This document shows, one piece after another, positions 46,938 to 57,913 of a stretch of 64,000 nt of DNA. The DNA is from Asparagus officinalis (Eukaryota > Streptophyta > Magnoliopsida > Asparagales > Asparagaceae). The notes below the pieces were generated by a model. It saw only the letters and a list, made by a program, of their open reading frames with translations. It ran no database searches and was not told the DNA's origin. The number at the start of each line of letters is the position of its first letter. Positions within the stretch are counted from its first letter, which is position 1. The DNA is taken from contig NC_033803.1 of the NCBI RefSeq assembly GCF_001876935.1, positions 58,019,420 to 58,083,419 of the forward strand, read 5' to 3'. A program made the position numbers and the translations under genes.

Positions 46938-49067
46938 TACTACTTCCAAAGCCCAAGAAAAATTATTTTACAAGATTTCTACAAGGCTTAGTTCAAAATC
47001 TGCAGGAAAAAACCCACACAAACAGGCCCAACTAAGATTTACTGTGCATATCTTACTACTACAGGCCACGTGTCTCCGATCCATTCAGCCTTGCATCGAT
47101 CCAGCGGCACACATCAAATGCGCGTGATTTCAGCTACAAGCATGCCCTACCTCACATGGGTGCACCGTTGAAGGGAGAGAGAAAACATGCAAGGGATCAT
47201 GGAAGGATATTTCAGCCAATAATTGCATGCCACGCGGCATATGGAGTGCAGAAAAAGTGGTACAAATACAGAGTCCTATACCTGTATGTGCACAGAGTGT
47301 TTTATGGGTGTTTTGACTTTTCTATAGCCCAGATTGTGCCACATGTCATATTCAAGGTGAAAAATTAAACCCTAAGTAGATTAGGGTTAGCAAAGCCTAC
47401 TTAAAGGCTGTTAATGATGGTAGTGGGTGAGATTAACGAAAAAAGAGAGCAGAATATAGTAAAATTCGCAGATACTCCTCCTTGCGCAGGCTTCGTTCAA
47501 AAATTCGTAGAAATTCATAGAAATCTCTTACAATCTATCGGAATATGTACGAAGTAGACTCAGAGATGGACATGCCAAAACCAGTTTTACAGTGAGTGAT
47601 ACTTTAGAAAATTCTAGATCAACGTGACGAAGACAACAGAATATGCAGATCCTCCTCCTTTCACTGACTTCACTCAAAAATTCGTAGAAATTCGTAAAAA
47701 TCTTTATTTTGTAATCCGTCAGAAGCAGTACGAAGTAGACTTAGAACCAGACATGTCAATACAAGTTTTATAGAGAGTGATACTCTAGAAAATTCCAGAT
47801 TAATGTGACAAAGACACTATTGAGCATCTCTAAACTTTGTTCCTTTTATTTATATTCATTATTGGTCTGTATTGTCTTTTACACTTATTTTTTGAAGTAG
47901 AACTCACTGTAAAACTAGTATTGTTACATCCAAATCTGAGTCTACTTTTACAACTTCTAGCAGATCATAAAACAGAGATTTTTGTGAATTTCTACGAATT
48001 TTTTAGCGAAGTCTGTGCAAGGAGGAGGATCTGCATATTCTGTTGTCTTTGTAACGTCGATCTAGAATTTTCTGAAGTATCACTCACTATAAATTAGTAT
48101 TGACCCATCTAGCTCTGAGTCTACTTCACACAGCTTCTGAAGAATCACAAAATAGAGATTTCTATGAATTTCTATGAATTTTTGTGTGAAGCCTGTTCAA
48201 GGAGGAGTATCTGTGAATTTTGCTGTATGTTGCTCTCTTTTTTTGTTAATTTCACTCCTTGCTGTCATTATTAGCCTTTAAGTAGGCTTTGCTAACAGTA
48301 ATCTACTTAGGATTTAATTTCTGCCCCTTGGATATGACATGTGGCACAATCTGGGGCCATAAAAAAGTTAAAACACCCATAAAACACTATGTACACTTAT
48401 AGGTATAGGACTCTGTATTTGTACCGCTTTTTCTGCATGCCACGTGACACACAATTATTGGCTGAAATATCCTTCCATGATCCCTTGCCTATTTTTCTTT
48501 CTCCCTTCAATGACGCACCCATGTGAGGTGGGGCCCACTTGTAGCTGAAATCACGCACATTTTATGCGTGTCGTTGGATCGACGCAAGGCTGAACGGATC
48601 GGAGACACGTGGCCTGTAGCGGTAAGATATGCATAATAAATCTTAGCTGGGACTGTTTGTATGGGTTTTTTCTTGCAGACTTTGAACTAGGCCTTGTGGA
48701 AATCTTGTAAAATAAATTTTCTTGGGCTTTGGAAATAGTATGCACACACACACACACACATAGTATATAAGTATATATGTATAAGTATATATTTTTGTAT
48801 ATATATTAATTATATATTTGTTATAATTTGAATTAATAAATACATATATATATAAATATTTGCGTATCTATATACTATTTATTAATTAACAATATAACAA
48901 AATATTTAGTAATATATTTTTATATATAGATTTACGAACATATACGTATATATATATATATATATACAATCCTTTTCCGAACATATACGTATATATATAT
49001 ATATATATACAATCCTTTTCTGTTCAACCTGCAACCTGCACAACTCAACACACAGATCAGAATGTTC
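46465..49067. repeat. Large inverted repeat (foldback element)
   Basis: The left arm, 46465 to about 47817, and the right arm, about 47862-49067, are reverse complements at roughly 85-90% by eye. Outer ends share ATGAACRTTCTSATCTGTGTG. Landmarks match through (TA)n and (CA)n microsatellites, an AAAGCCCAAGAAAA block (46940 against 48735), GGCCACGTGTCTCCGATCC, and CACATGGGTGC. The inner part of each arm contains two copies of a 180-bp unit (47466, 47644; mirrored 47862, 48046). The loop is about 45 bp. A protein frame of one arm is mirrored in the other (starting MHTTSKAQEKLFYKI-like), but it looks non-coding. No target duplication found. Confidence 0.85.
46526..46935. repeat. (TA)n, (CA)n, (TA)n microsatellites in the left arm
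   Basis: Long TA runs at 46526-46609 and 46832-46935, CA runs at 46773-46830. The right arm has shorter versions at 48745-48770 and 48950-49010. Confidence 0.95.
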
Positions 49068-50494
49068 ATAGGGTTTTGTTATTATCAAACAAGGTTCATA
49101 GATGGTCATACCCAACATATCTAACCACTCTTTCTATCAAGTCGAGCTTCATCCACGCCACCTCCCATCCTGCACCCTATTGTCGTCTCCCTCATTGACC
49201 ACATCCCTCACTAGCTAGATAGCAGCAATCTGGCGCTAACTCTTCCTGTAGGCTGTGGTGTGACTTTCACGAGCTTTGAGGACACTCTACGGATAAATGT
49301 AGAGCAAGACTGTAGACAATTAAAATATACTCTCTCAAGGAAGAATGCTCAGTTTGAGTCTAAGAAGTTAATGCGCATGTGTTAAACACTTTAGATGGCT
49401 CAAGCTTCAGCATATGGTAGGCTACATCAAAGTTTAATGCATCCAAACCAAGGAGGACCCAAGTCCGATTCAATCCTCAAGTCAGGCTCACGGCCCAAGT
49501 AAAAAGGCATCCTCAAATCGATCAAGTCATTAAACGAGTTCAAGTCAGATTCTGAGTCAAATTTGAACTTATCAGTGAAGCTCACTTGATAGGACATGTG
49601 AACTCTACCACACAGCTCACCTCAACCTAACCCAATCGAGTCAAAAGTAGGTCGACTCCTAATTCAAACTTTAGGTTGAATCGAAAGGTGTTATTAAGTC
49701 GGCCAAGTTGTAAGTCAAATTCTATGCTAAATTCGAACTAGCCAGCAAAGTTCGCTAATCAATTAATCAGTGAACTTCGCCAATAGCTATCCACATGGGC
49801 CACGTCATCCATGATTCAAAAGTGATGGCACATACACACCCAAAATGAGCTTCACCCAAATAGTCTATATGGGACATATAGCCAAGTTCGCTGAAGCCAT
49901 AGCGATGTTCACTAAAGTCAAAGTTGCAGCGAACTCGCCAAAGTTGTAGTGAAGCTCACCCAACAGTAGCAAGCTTTGCATAATAGCCCACATAGGTCAT
50001 GTTACGGCGGCGCAGGATCTCGATGGGGAGGAGAGAGAGGGCTGAGTGGCGATCAAGGCGACGATGGCGTGGTGGCTGCTATGGTAGGTCAGACAGCTAC
50101 TGGAGTGGCTGAGGCTACGCAAGGAGGAGGGTGGATCTTGGTTGGTCGGAGGTAATTGGTGGAGAGGAGTGAGGGCGGTGGAGGTGGCTGGAGGGGTGAT
50201 GGAGGCCAGGATGTGGGTTTGAGCGGAGATAGGAGAGGGAGAATGAGGCTGAGCTGTGGGGTGTGTGGTTCTGAGTGGTCAGGCGCGAGGTGGCGAGCTC
50301 AGGCGAGGAGAGGGCTCAGCGGCGGGATCGTGCGGACGCGAGGGAGGCTCGCGGCGGTCAGAGTTCGGACTCGCGGCGGAGGAGGGCAAGGCGGTTTTGG
50401 GTTGGGGTGGGGAGAGTGTACCGAGCGGCGGCAGTTGTTTGGGGAGAAAGAGAGAAGAGAGAGAAAAAGGAGAGGATATATATATGAGGAATAT
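49068..50494. other. Mixed region with a GC-rich end, no gene confirmed
   Basis: 49070-49980 reads as decayed retroelement text. It has GAGTCA and AGCTCACC motifs like 42600-43430. 49990-50460 is GC-rich and gives overlapping frames on both strands with Gly/Arg/Glu-rich low-complexity peptides. No family was recognised, so I do not call a gene. Confidence 0.4.
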
Positions 50495-50678
50495 GGGTAT
50501 GCTTGGTACCAAGCATAAAATTTGTGTTTGGTAGTGAGGTGGCATATTATCCTCCACTCATTCAAATGGGGGACCACATTCATATGGATTGAATGTGGTC
50601 CCCCCAATTGAATGAGTGGATGGGAATAAGACACGTCACTATCAAGCATAAAATTTGTGATTGGTACCAAGCATACCC
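50495..50678. mobile_element. 184-bp hairpin MITE
   Basis: Almost the entire element is an inverted repeat. The ends are GGGTATGCTTGGTACCAAGC and its complement, then AAAATTTGTG, ACTCATTCAAATGGGGG and GAATGTGG paired across a short loop near 50588. The flanks ATAT / ATTT give no clear target duplication. The superfamily is undecided. Confidence 0.85.

Positions 50679-50680
<2 letters not shown>

Positions 50681-50727
<47 letters not shown>
50681..50727. repeat. (TC)n-(TA)n microsatellite
   Basis: About 15 TC followed by about 9 TA units directly after the MITE. Confidence 0.95.
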
Positions 50728-51302
50728 AAGGGGATTAGGGTTTAGAAATTTAAACAAAAATTAATTAATAAAAATAATTACTTATATTTAAATAATCAAA
50801 TAACTACAAGATAAATATCTACAAATTAAAACATACCAGTTGTATTAATACAACAGATAATACGCAGTAGTAGTAATAATATAAAAAGTTGTACAAAATA
50901 ATATGTAATAAAAATACAATGTATTATACGAAATAATACGTAATAATAAAATAATACAACATATTATTCAAAATAATACGTGATAGTATCGATAACACAA
51001 CAGATTAATTCTAGAAATTTTTACTGCACTAAGTTAATTTTTAAATATCAAAATTATTTAAATAAATATAAAACTTGGATTTTAAATCATAGCAAATTGT
51101 AAAAAATTGAGAAAAATATAAATACTCTTTTAAAAATAATAATTAAATATTTTAGAAATACCAAAAAATTATTTTAACTAGTATTAAAAATTCATGGCCA
51201 TTACACTACATCTTCTAATCTTGTTTTAATGATTATAAACAATTCCTAATATTGTTTGTCTAGTTTTTATGTTTTCTTATTAGGTATTCTAGACAAACAA
51301 TA
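50728..51302. other. AT-rich spacer with repeated AATAATACGTAATA words and a hairpin
   Basis: 50860-51000 repeats ATAATACG-type words, and 51253-51301 holds a perfect 13-bp inverted repeat (ATTGTTTGTCTAG / CTAGACAAACAAT). No gene. Confidence 0.6.
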
Positions 51303-53271
51303 TGTTGGAGGATAGATGGAATTGAGCATTCACGATCAAATCCAATGGAGGTTGGCGGAATAGTGGAATGAAGCCTTGCAATTCAAGTTGAATATCCAAG
51401 TTCAAGCTTCATCTGCAAGTTTACCAAGAAGAGCTTTGTTGAAGATCACAAGCTTGGTTAAATTAGTTTAGGAGTTTATACTTTGTGTGTTGTTACTTTA
51501 AGATCAATCATATACACGCATACACGTTTTTGGTTTTGTAGTTTACAAGTTTATATAAATATGAAACATATATTCTTATTTACATATATATACATGTTTC
51601 ATATTTATCATTTTGTCAAATGCATATTATGCAAAACTTTATTTTTGCATAATATTAAGTTTTTGGTTTATAGACTTAACAACAATGGTTTATATCTTTC
51701 ATTAAGTCTATAAAATTTAGTATATAAAGTTTCAAAACATTGCTTAAGTCAAAATGTTAAAACATGTATGTTTAGTTTCATGTTTTTGAACATATTTATA
51801 AAATGATGATATTTTACAAATGGGAGATGCTTTTAAAAATTAGTTTTTGTAACATGTGTATTATCATGTTTACAATCATTTCCTAAAATTTCATAATTTT
51901 CTGTATTTTTTTTTTGCTATTTTTAAAAGCAGTTTGAAAATCAGATTTCTATTTCAAAACAGGCTGATAACCTGTTATCAGTCGATTGGTCAGTTGACTA
52001 ATGACATTAGTCAACTGGTCAGTCTACTGATGACATCAGTCGACTGATGTGTTGACTGAAGAAATCGTCTGGAATAACAAAAAGTTTATATTTTATTTTG
52101 ATCGACTGACCAGTCGACTGATGAGGTCATCAGTCGACCGATCAAGTCATCAGTCGACCGACGAGCTGGATGCTGATTCTAACGGTCAGCTCATTAGTCG
52201 ACTAATCAGTCGACCGATGGCCCAACGGCTAGTTTTTTTTAGCTTTTCTATTTTTGTCTTTTTGCTGGGTTTTGTTGGTTTATTCTTGGCTTTGGTGTTT
52301 CCTATAAATACCCCCACATTCCTCAGTTCATGAAACAAGAAGAGAAAAGTTTTAAAAGAGGTTTACAAGTTTGTTTAAGGGTTTAAGTTTTTGTTTAAGT
52401 GTGTTTAATGTTTGGTTTGTGAAGAAACTTTCACAAGAGCTTGAGGAGATCATCCGTTGGTGTTTGAGCATTCAACTCTTCTCCCTCTCTCTTGTTATCA
52501 TATAGAGAAGTTTTCCTAAACTCAATCTAGCTATTTTATATATTTGATTTTCATTTTCATTAAGCTAGAATTTATTTGAGTTTAGTTTAATTTGATTTAT
52601 CTCTTTGTTCACACACAACCTATTGAGCTTATTGTATTTACATTCATAGTATAATTTGGGGTTGTTGGTTTGTGACTTAGAGATTGAGCTTATATTGTTT
52701 TCTCACCTTGTTTAGAGAACAAATCATTTGTTGTGAGCTATTATTATGAGGTTCACTTTGTATTACACTAGTACACCAAGAGGAGTGTGTGGTGAGAGAC
52801 GGGGTCATCCCAAGAGGAGTAGGGTAGGTGGTAATATCTAGAGAGAGGTTATAATTCCTAACACTTGAGTAAGACACGGGCTAGAGACCAACACTTGAGG
52901 TCGTAGTTAGTACGTTTACATTGTGAATGATTGTAAAGTTTTCGGTGAACTAGAAAACTGAGTGTAAAGTGTAAACATTATTCGGGTGAATGTAAAAAAC
53001 CCGGTTGTGATAGTGGAGATCTCCTCCCGGTATGGAGCGGAGACGTGGATCGTGGGGACCAAACTCTGTGATCATATCTTGTGTTTGCGTTTGTCTTTTG
53101 CGCACTATCACTTGTGTTTATTTACTCTTGTTTGTATATCCTTACATATATATTTTGTTGCATATCATATTTACTAGGATATTTATTAATTAGTTTTAAT
53201 TGGCATTTAAATCAGATTAGATTAGCATAAACCCTATCCCCCCCCCCCCCCCCCGGGTTCCTTCCTAGTGG
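51303..53271 (+). mobile_element. Solo Copia-type (SIRE/Maximus-like) LTR
   Basis: Starts TGTTGGAGGATAG, with target-site duplication candidate CAATA at 51298-51302 and 53272-53276. It contains 11 GTCGAC-like sites at 51980-52218, TATA box CCTATAAATACCCC at 52301-52314, a long leader, and an end with a C-run (about 53239-53254) of the kind seen in these LTRs. The last bases read GTGG instead of the expected CA. No PBS follows. A reverse-complement relative starts at 62529. Confidence 0.7.
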
Positions 53272-53276
53272 CAATA

Positions 53277-54717
53277 GGGTGCTTTCAGGCTTATACGCTC
53301 TTTGAATGTGCTAAACTACATTGGTGTAATAAGAGAGACAATTGATTATATTTCTTGATAGACTATAACTATAACTTACAAATCATTTATTACTAATACA
53401 TTAAGTGCTCACGAAGGAAGAAATAATGAAAACCAATTTTTGTTATATTATGAGAAGAAGAGAATAGTTAAAGTAGATAATTTAATCAGTAGAGTTTTTC
53501 TTAAAGCCCTAAGTTTGAAATTCAAAATTAGGTAGTTTAACCATTAATCCCTCTTTTATAAATTTATACCTTAACCATTAATCCCTCAAATCTGTAATAT
53601 TTAAAATTCAAAGAATATGATATACAATGATATTTGATATTTTGTAGAAAGAGATTCAATTAAAAAAGAACATAGATATTGTTTGGTCCTCTGTGGGAAT
53701 GGGGTTGGGATTTCAATATCCTACAATTTTCAATCAAGTCTCATAACTGGTTTAATGGAGTTTTGGGACACAAATGGGATTATGACTTCCATCTAATTCC
53801 TAAAATGGATAGCAGGAGGTTCAAACATCCCCTAGTATTAATCAATTTAGGACTTCTAATGACCATTACACCCTCCCAGATAATCTCTTCCCCACACTAA
53901 TGATATATTATGAAATGATAATATAATATATTAAATTAGTGGACCATTTGTAAGTTTAGAGATTTTTGTTTAATACTTTCAAGGACCCTTTTGTGGTCTT
54001 TGAAACTGTTAAGGGGTTGCTAGTATTTTTCTAAACTTTTGAGGGCTGTTTATAATTTTTAAAATTTTAAGGAATAGTTGTAAAGGTTTCAGGGGGTCTT
54101 GTAAAACTTTATTGGATTATTTGTAACTTTTAAAACTTTTTGGGGGCTTTTTAGTGATGCTTCGAGGTATTTTACTTTTTGAAAATTTCATGGGGTTTTT
54201 TATAAATTTTTTAGGGAGTTGTTTGTAATAGTTTGAAATTTTTAGCATGGCATTTTATTATTTTCCCAACTTTGATGGGCTAGCTGTAGAATTTTCAAAG
54301 CATAGTTTGTAAATTTTTCAAGGGGATATAGTAACTTTTTAAACTTTTAAGGGACTTGTTCTAAAACTTTTAGGGGGTTCTTTATAAAACTTCAATGGGA
54401 TATTTGTATTTTTAACCTTTTTAGAAGATTGTTTGTAATTTTTAGATTTACTAGGGATTGTCAGTAATTTTGTAAATTTAAGGGGGGCAATTATAATTTT
54501 ATGGATTTTATATGTTGTTTGTAATTTTTGGATTATTCAAAAGTTTATTTGTAGTTGTTGAATCTTAAGGTTTTTTGTAAGTTCATGGGACAGTTTGTAA
54601 TTTTTAAATTTTTAGGCCTATTTGTAATTTTTGAAACATTCAAGGGTTTTTAGGCCTATTTGTAATTTTTGATACATTCAAGGGTTTTTTTTAAATTTAT
54701 GGTGTTATTTAGAAATC
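53277..54717. repeat. Flank, then degenerate ~38-bp repeat array
   Basis: 53277-53900 is AT-rich flank with no gene. 53930-54717 consists of diverged units of the type TTTGTAATTTTTAAAATTTT + AAGGGG. The same unit resumes after the LINE (55850-56340) and occurs in reverse complement at 24380-25230. Confidence 0.6.
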
Positions 54718-54719
54718 AA

Positions 54720-55842
54720 AAGAAGTGATTCCTGGTTATGGAAGCAATTGCTAAAAATCAGAAATAAAGCTATGGATTACTGTGGAGGGGAGGTTAATCT
54801 AATTAGCCTAATCAGCTCCTGCTGCAGGAACTCAAAAATCACCTTGTCAGACTTATATCATGCCTTAATCCCCACTACAAATAGAGTGTCATGGAATGTA
54901 ACAATTTGGGGGAGACTAAATTACCCCAAGAACTCTTTCATCTCTTGGTTAGCAGTCCAAGATAGACTACTAACTCAGGATAAGCTGTTGAGAAGAGGGG
55001 TACTCTTTCATCTCTTGGTTAGCAGTCCAAGATAGACTACTAACTCAGGATAAGCTGTTGAGAAGAGGGGTCATTCAAAACAATAATCCAAGATAGACTA
55101 CTAACTCAGGATAAGCTGTTGAGAAGAGGGGTCATTCAAAACAATAACTGTGTATTGTGTGCAGGTTCAGAAGCTGAAACTCGAAACCATTTGTTCTTTG
55201 AATGTAAGTTTTCGAGAGATGTTTGGAATGGAGTTATGAATTGGTTACAATTTAATTGGAAAAGTTGTGATTGGAATCTATTGATGAGCTGGTATGAAGC
55301 AAACCAAAGGAGAAAAGCATTCAAGATCAATGTTAAAAGAATGGCCCTCACCTCCTCTATCTACAATATATGGTTGGAGCGCAATGGGAGGATTTTTAAG
55401 CAGAGTTTCAAAACTGTTGTGCAAATCATCAAAAACATCAACCTGGACTTGCTGATAGTAGTTCTTAACAGTGGACTACCTGGGGAAAATAAAAACTAGT
55501 TGATCTCCTTATAGGTGTAACAGGGGATTAGTAGCTGAAAATGTTTCACTGTGAAATACATAGGAGGAGTTTTTGGCTCATGGCATGATATCTATTAACC
55601 TCGGCGGGAATTCATGTGCAGGTTGTACCTGATATCCCTGATACATGTTTTCGGTTCATGATCTTTGTTGAAGAGTCAATAGGAGAAGTTAGAAACAGTG
55701 TTATGGCTCTGGCAAATGTTTCATTGAGATTAAGATACTAGATTTGTTATCTCACAAATGTGATGAGATTCTTGATGTATATTCTCTTTTCATATTGGTT
55801 GATGAATAAAAATTTTCATTTACCAAAAAAAAAATAAAAATT
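54720..55842 (+). pseudogene. 5'-truncated LINE fragment: zf-RVT domain and 3' end
   Basis: From 54743 the frame reads the start of the reverse-transcriptase zinc-binding domain (VSWNVTIWGRLNYPKNSFISWLAV, RLLTQDKLLRRG). From about 55119 it continues IQNNNCVLCAGSEAETRNHLFFECKFSRDVWNGVM, with the CxxC...HLFF.C pattern of zf-RVT, to a stop at 55499. A 70- and 61-bp triplicated block (starting 54956, 55026 and 55087) breaks the frame. A poly-A tail (TTACCAAAAAAAAA) ends at about 55842. No reverse-transcriptase core is present, so it is a dead 5'-truncated copy. Confidence 0.75.
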
Positions 55843-56454
55843 TTAAGTTGGATGTTTATTATTTTAGCAACTATCATATGGTTAGCTATAAAAATTTTAA
55901 AAGCTTATTTGTAAAATTTTTAAAGGGGATATTTGTAGTTTCAAAAACTTTCAAGGGGCTAGTTGTAAAACTTTTAGCGGGATTGTTTGCAAACTTTTAG
56001 GGGGGGGGGGTTATTTATAACTTTTTACCATTTTAGAAGATTGTTTGTAACGGTGAATATTTTAGCTATTGCTTATAATTTTTAGATTTAAAGTTGCAGT
56101 TTATAATTTATTAAATTTTATGTTGGTATTTGTTATTGTTGGATTTTTCTAATGTTTATTTATAATTTATAACTTATAATTTTTGAATCATAATAGGTTG
56201 TTTGTAATTTTTTGATTTTTCATGGACCTATTTGGATGTTAAGATTTTCAGGTTGTTCATAGTGTTTGAATCTCAAAGTTTTGTTAGTAATTTTTAAATT
56301 TTTATGGGGTTGTTGAAGTTCTTAGATTAGACAATTGATAATTTTCTAATCTCAAAGAATATTCTTATATATAAAGGAAAGTTACGAATAATGTTAACTT
56401 GATGAGGATTCTTTCTGATAGAATTGATGGGCACATGATAATTTTTAACACATG
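55843..56454. repeat. Continuation of the degenerate ~38-bp repeat array
   Basis: TTTGTAATTTTTAAATTTT/GGGG-type units resume after the LINE poly-A tail. A short spacer with CACATGATAATTTTTAACAC precedes the LTR. A poly-G run lies at 56002-56010. Confidence 0.6.
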
Positions 56455-57789
56455 TGTCACGCCCCACTTCCCAAAATACAGGGGAATCAGAATGTGAACA
56501 AGCCCGCGACGTATTAGATCAAGGAGAATAAATAAAAATAAATGTTTCTCCTCAACCTAATACGCTAAGCGTCTGAAAATAAATACGATGCGAAGTCACA
56601 GGTCCCCGATCACATATAGCAAGAATATAATGAACAACAAAGAACAAAATAATACATATCACAAATGAATATCATCCAAAACATAATATTCAGGTCAAAC
56701 ATGCCCTTATACATATTTGAACAAATGAATACTGGAGAAATGTAAAATACAATGACCAAGCAGAAAAGAAATGCTACAAAAGTAAACTAAGATCGTCGAA
56801 CAACTAGAGGGAATAACTAAACTTTGGCTTCTTCTGCTCGGTCTGCAAAGCACTCCTGCTGAGAATCCTCTGGCTCCTGACGATCTCCCACCTGGACATG
56901 TTCTTTCTCTAAGTCTGACGTACACCAGAGAAAACAGGTGTACGTCAGCGTGTATGGCACATGACAAGACCCCACAAAAGAATGAACGAACGAAAACCCA
57001 ATGCGAAAAACGATACAATAATAAAAATGACAAGGAAACGTGCAACTGAAAATCCAACAAAATCAACCAAGTAACAAGTCGATCATGCAGCAAGCGATCA
57101 GAGAAATCATCCAAGTCATAGGGTCATATAACTAGATGGAATTAATACTTAAAAATCTACAACTCGAGACGTAGTACGTCGAGCGAAATAATCCAAACAA
57201 GGAAACCCTCATGTATATACCATATGTCTTAAATTATAGATAATTAAATATTAATCACAATCTAGGTATGAGAAGAAAATACCACTGGCCTACAAGAATC
57301 CATAATCAGCTTAAGTAACAATGTCATGTAACTAGTCATCCTATAACAGGTCACTGGTCACATCTCACATAGAGCCAACGCTCATATCACCGGATAATTG
57401 ACTGTTCACAAATCTCCTACGTGCATCCAAACCCGTGAAACGGTTCGGTGAGAGGACTACACACAATCCAATTTCGGCCTGGTTCAAACTCAAGCAAAAC
57501 TCAGGTGACGAAACGATTTCACTGACCAAGTACGAAACGGTTCACTTGGCCCAACAAACTAACCCTAGTGCGAAACAGTTCACTGGTTCTAGTCTGGAAG
57601 ATACATCAACAGCCTTATCCGATCACATGACCCATGACTTCCCCATCCTAACACTCTTGTATTTTTTAAGTCAACCATAATCCTCATTGAAACTCAGATT
57701 CACCACTTAAACTCAGTCAACACACTCACACATGTCACTAAGTCTGTTCATAACGCACGAGACCACTAAGTCATAACTATCAACGGTTC
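56455..57789 (-). mobile_element. Gypsy LTR, minus strand, interrupted by the element at 57790
   Basis: Starts TGTCACGCCCC and matches the LTR at 35528 over its first ~880 bp. At 57430-57600 four motifs of the type CGAAACGGTTCAC recur. The rest of this LTR should lie beyond the inserted element, outside the window. Confidence 0.7.
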
Positions 57790-57859
57790 TGTAGAACCCC
57801 GTAAATTTTATAATGAATATATTGAATTTCTAATGATAAATAATTCCTTGTGAATATTA

Positions 57860-57913
<54 letters not shown>

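Noticed and set aside
46434..46991. Open frames with Tyr-Ile and Thr-His repeats
   Set aside because: Translations of (TA)n and (CA)n microsatellites.
49228..49250. CTGGCGCTAACTC as a possible primer binding site
   Set aside because: Resembles TGGCGC-type sites only loosely; no LTR end or gag next to it.
50156..50534. Gly/Arg-rich overlapping frames in GC-rich DNA
   Set aside because: Several equally open overlapping frames on both strands, no conserved motif, low-complexity content.
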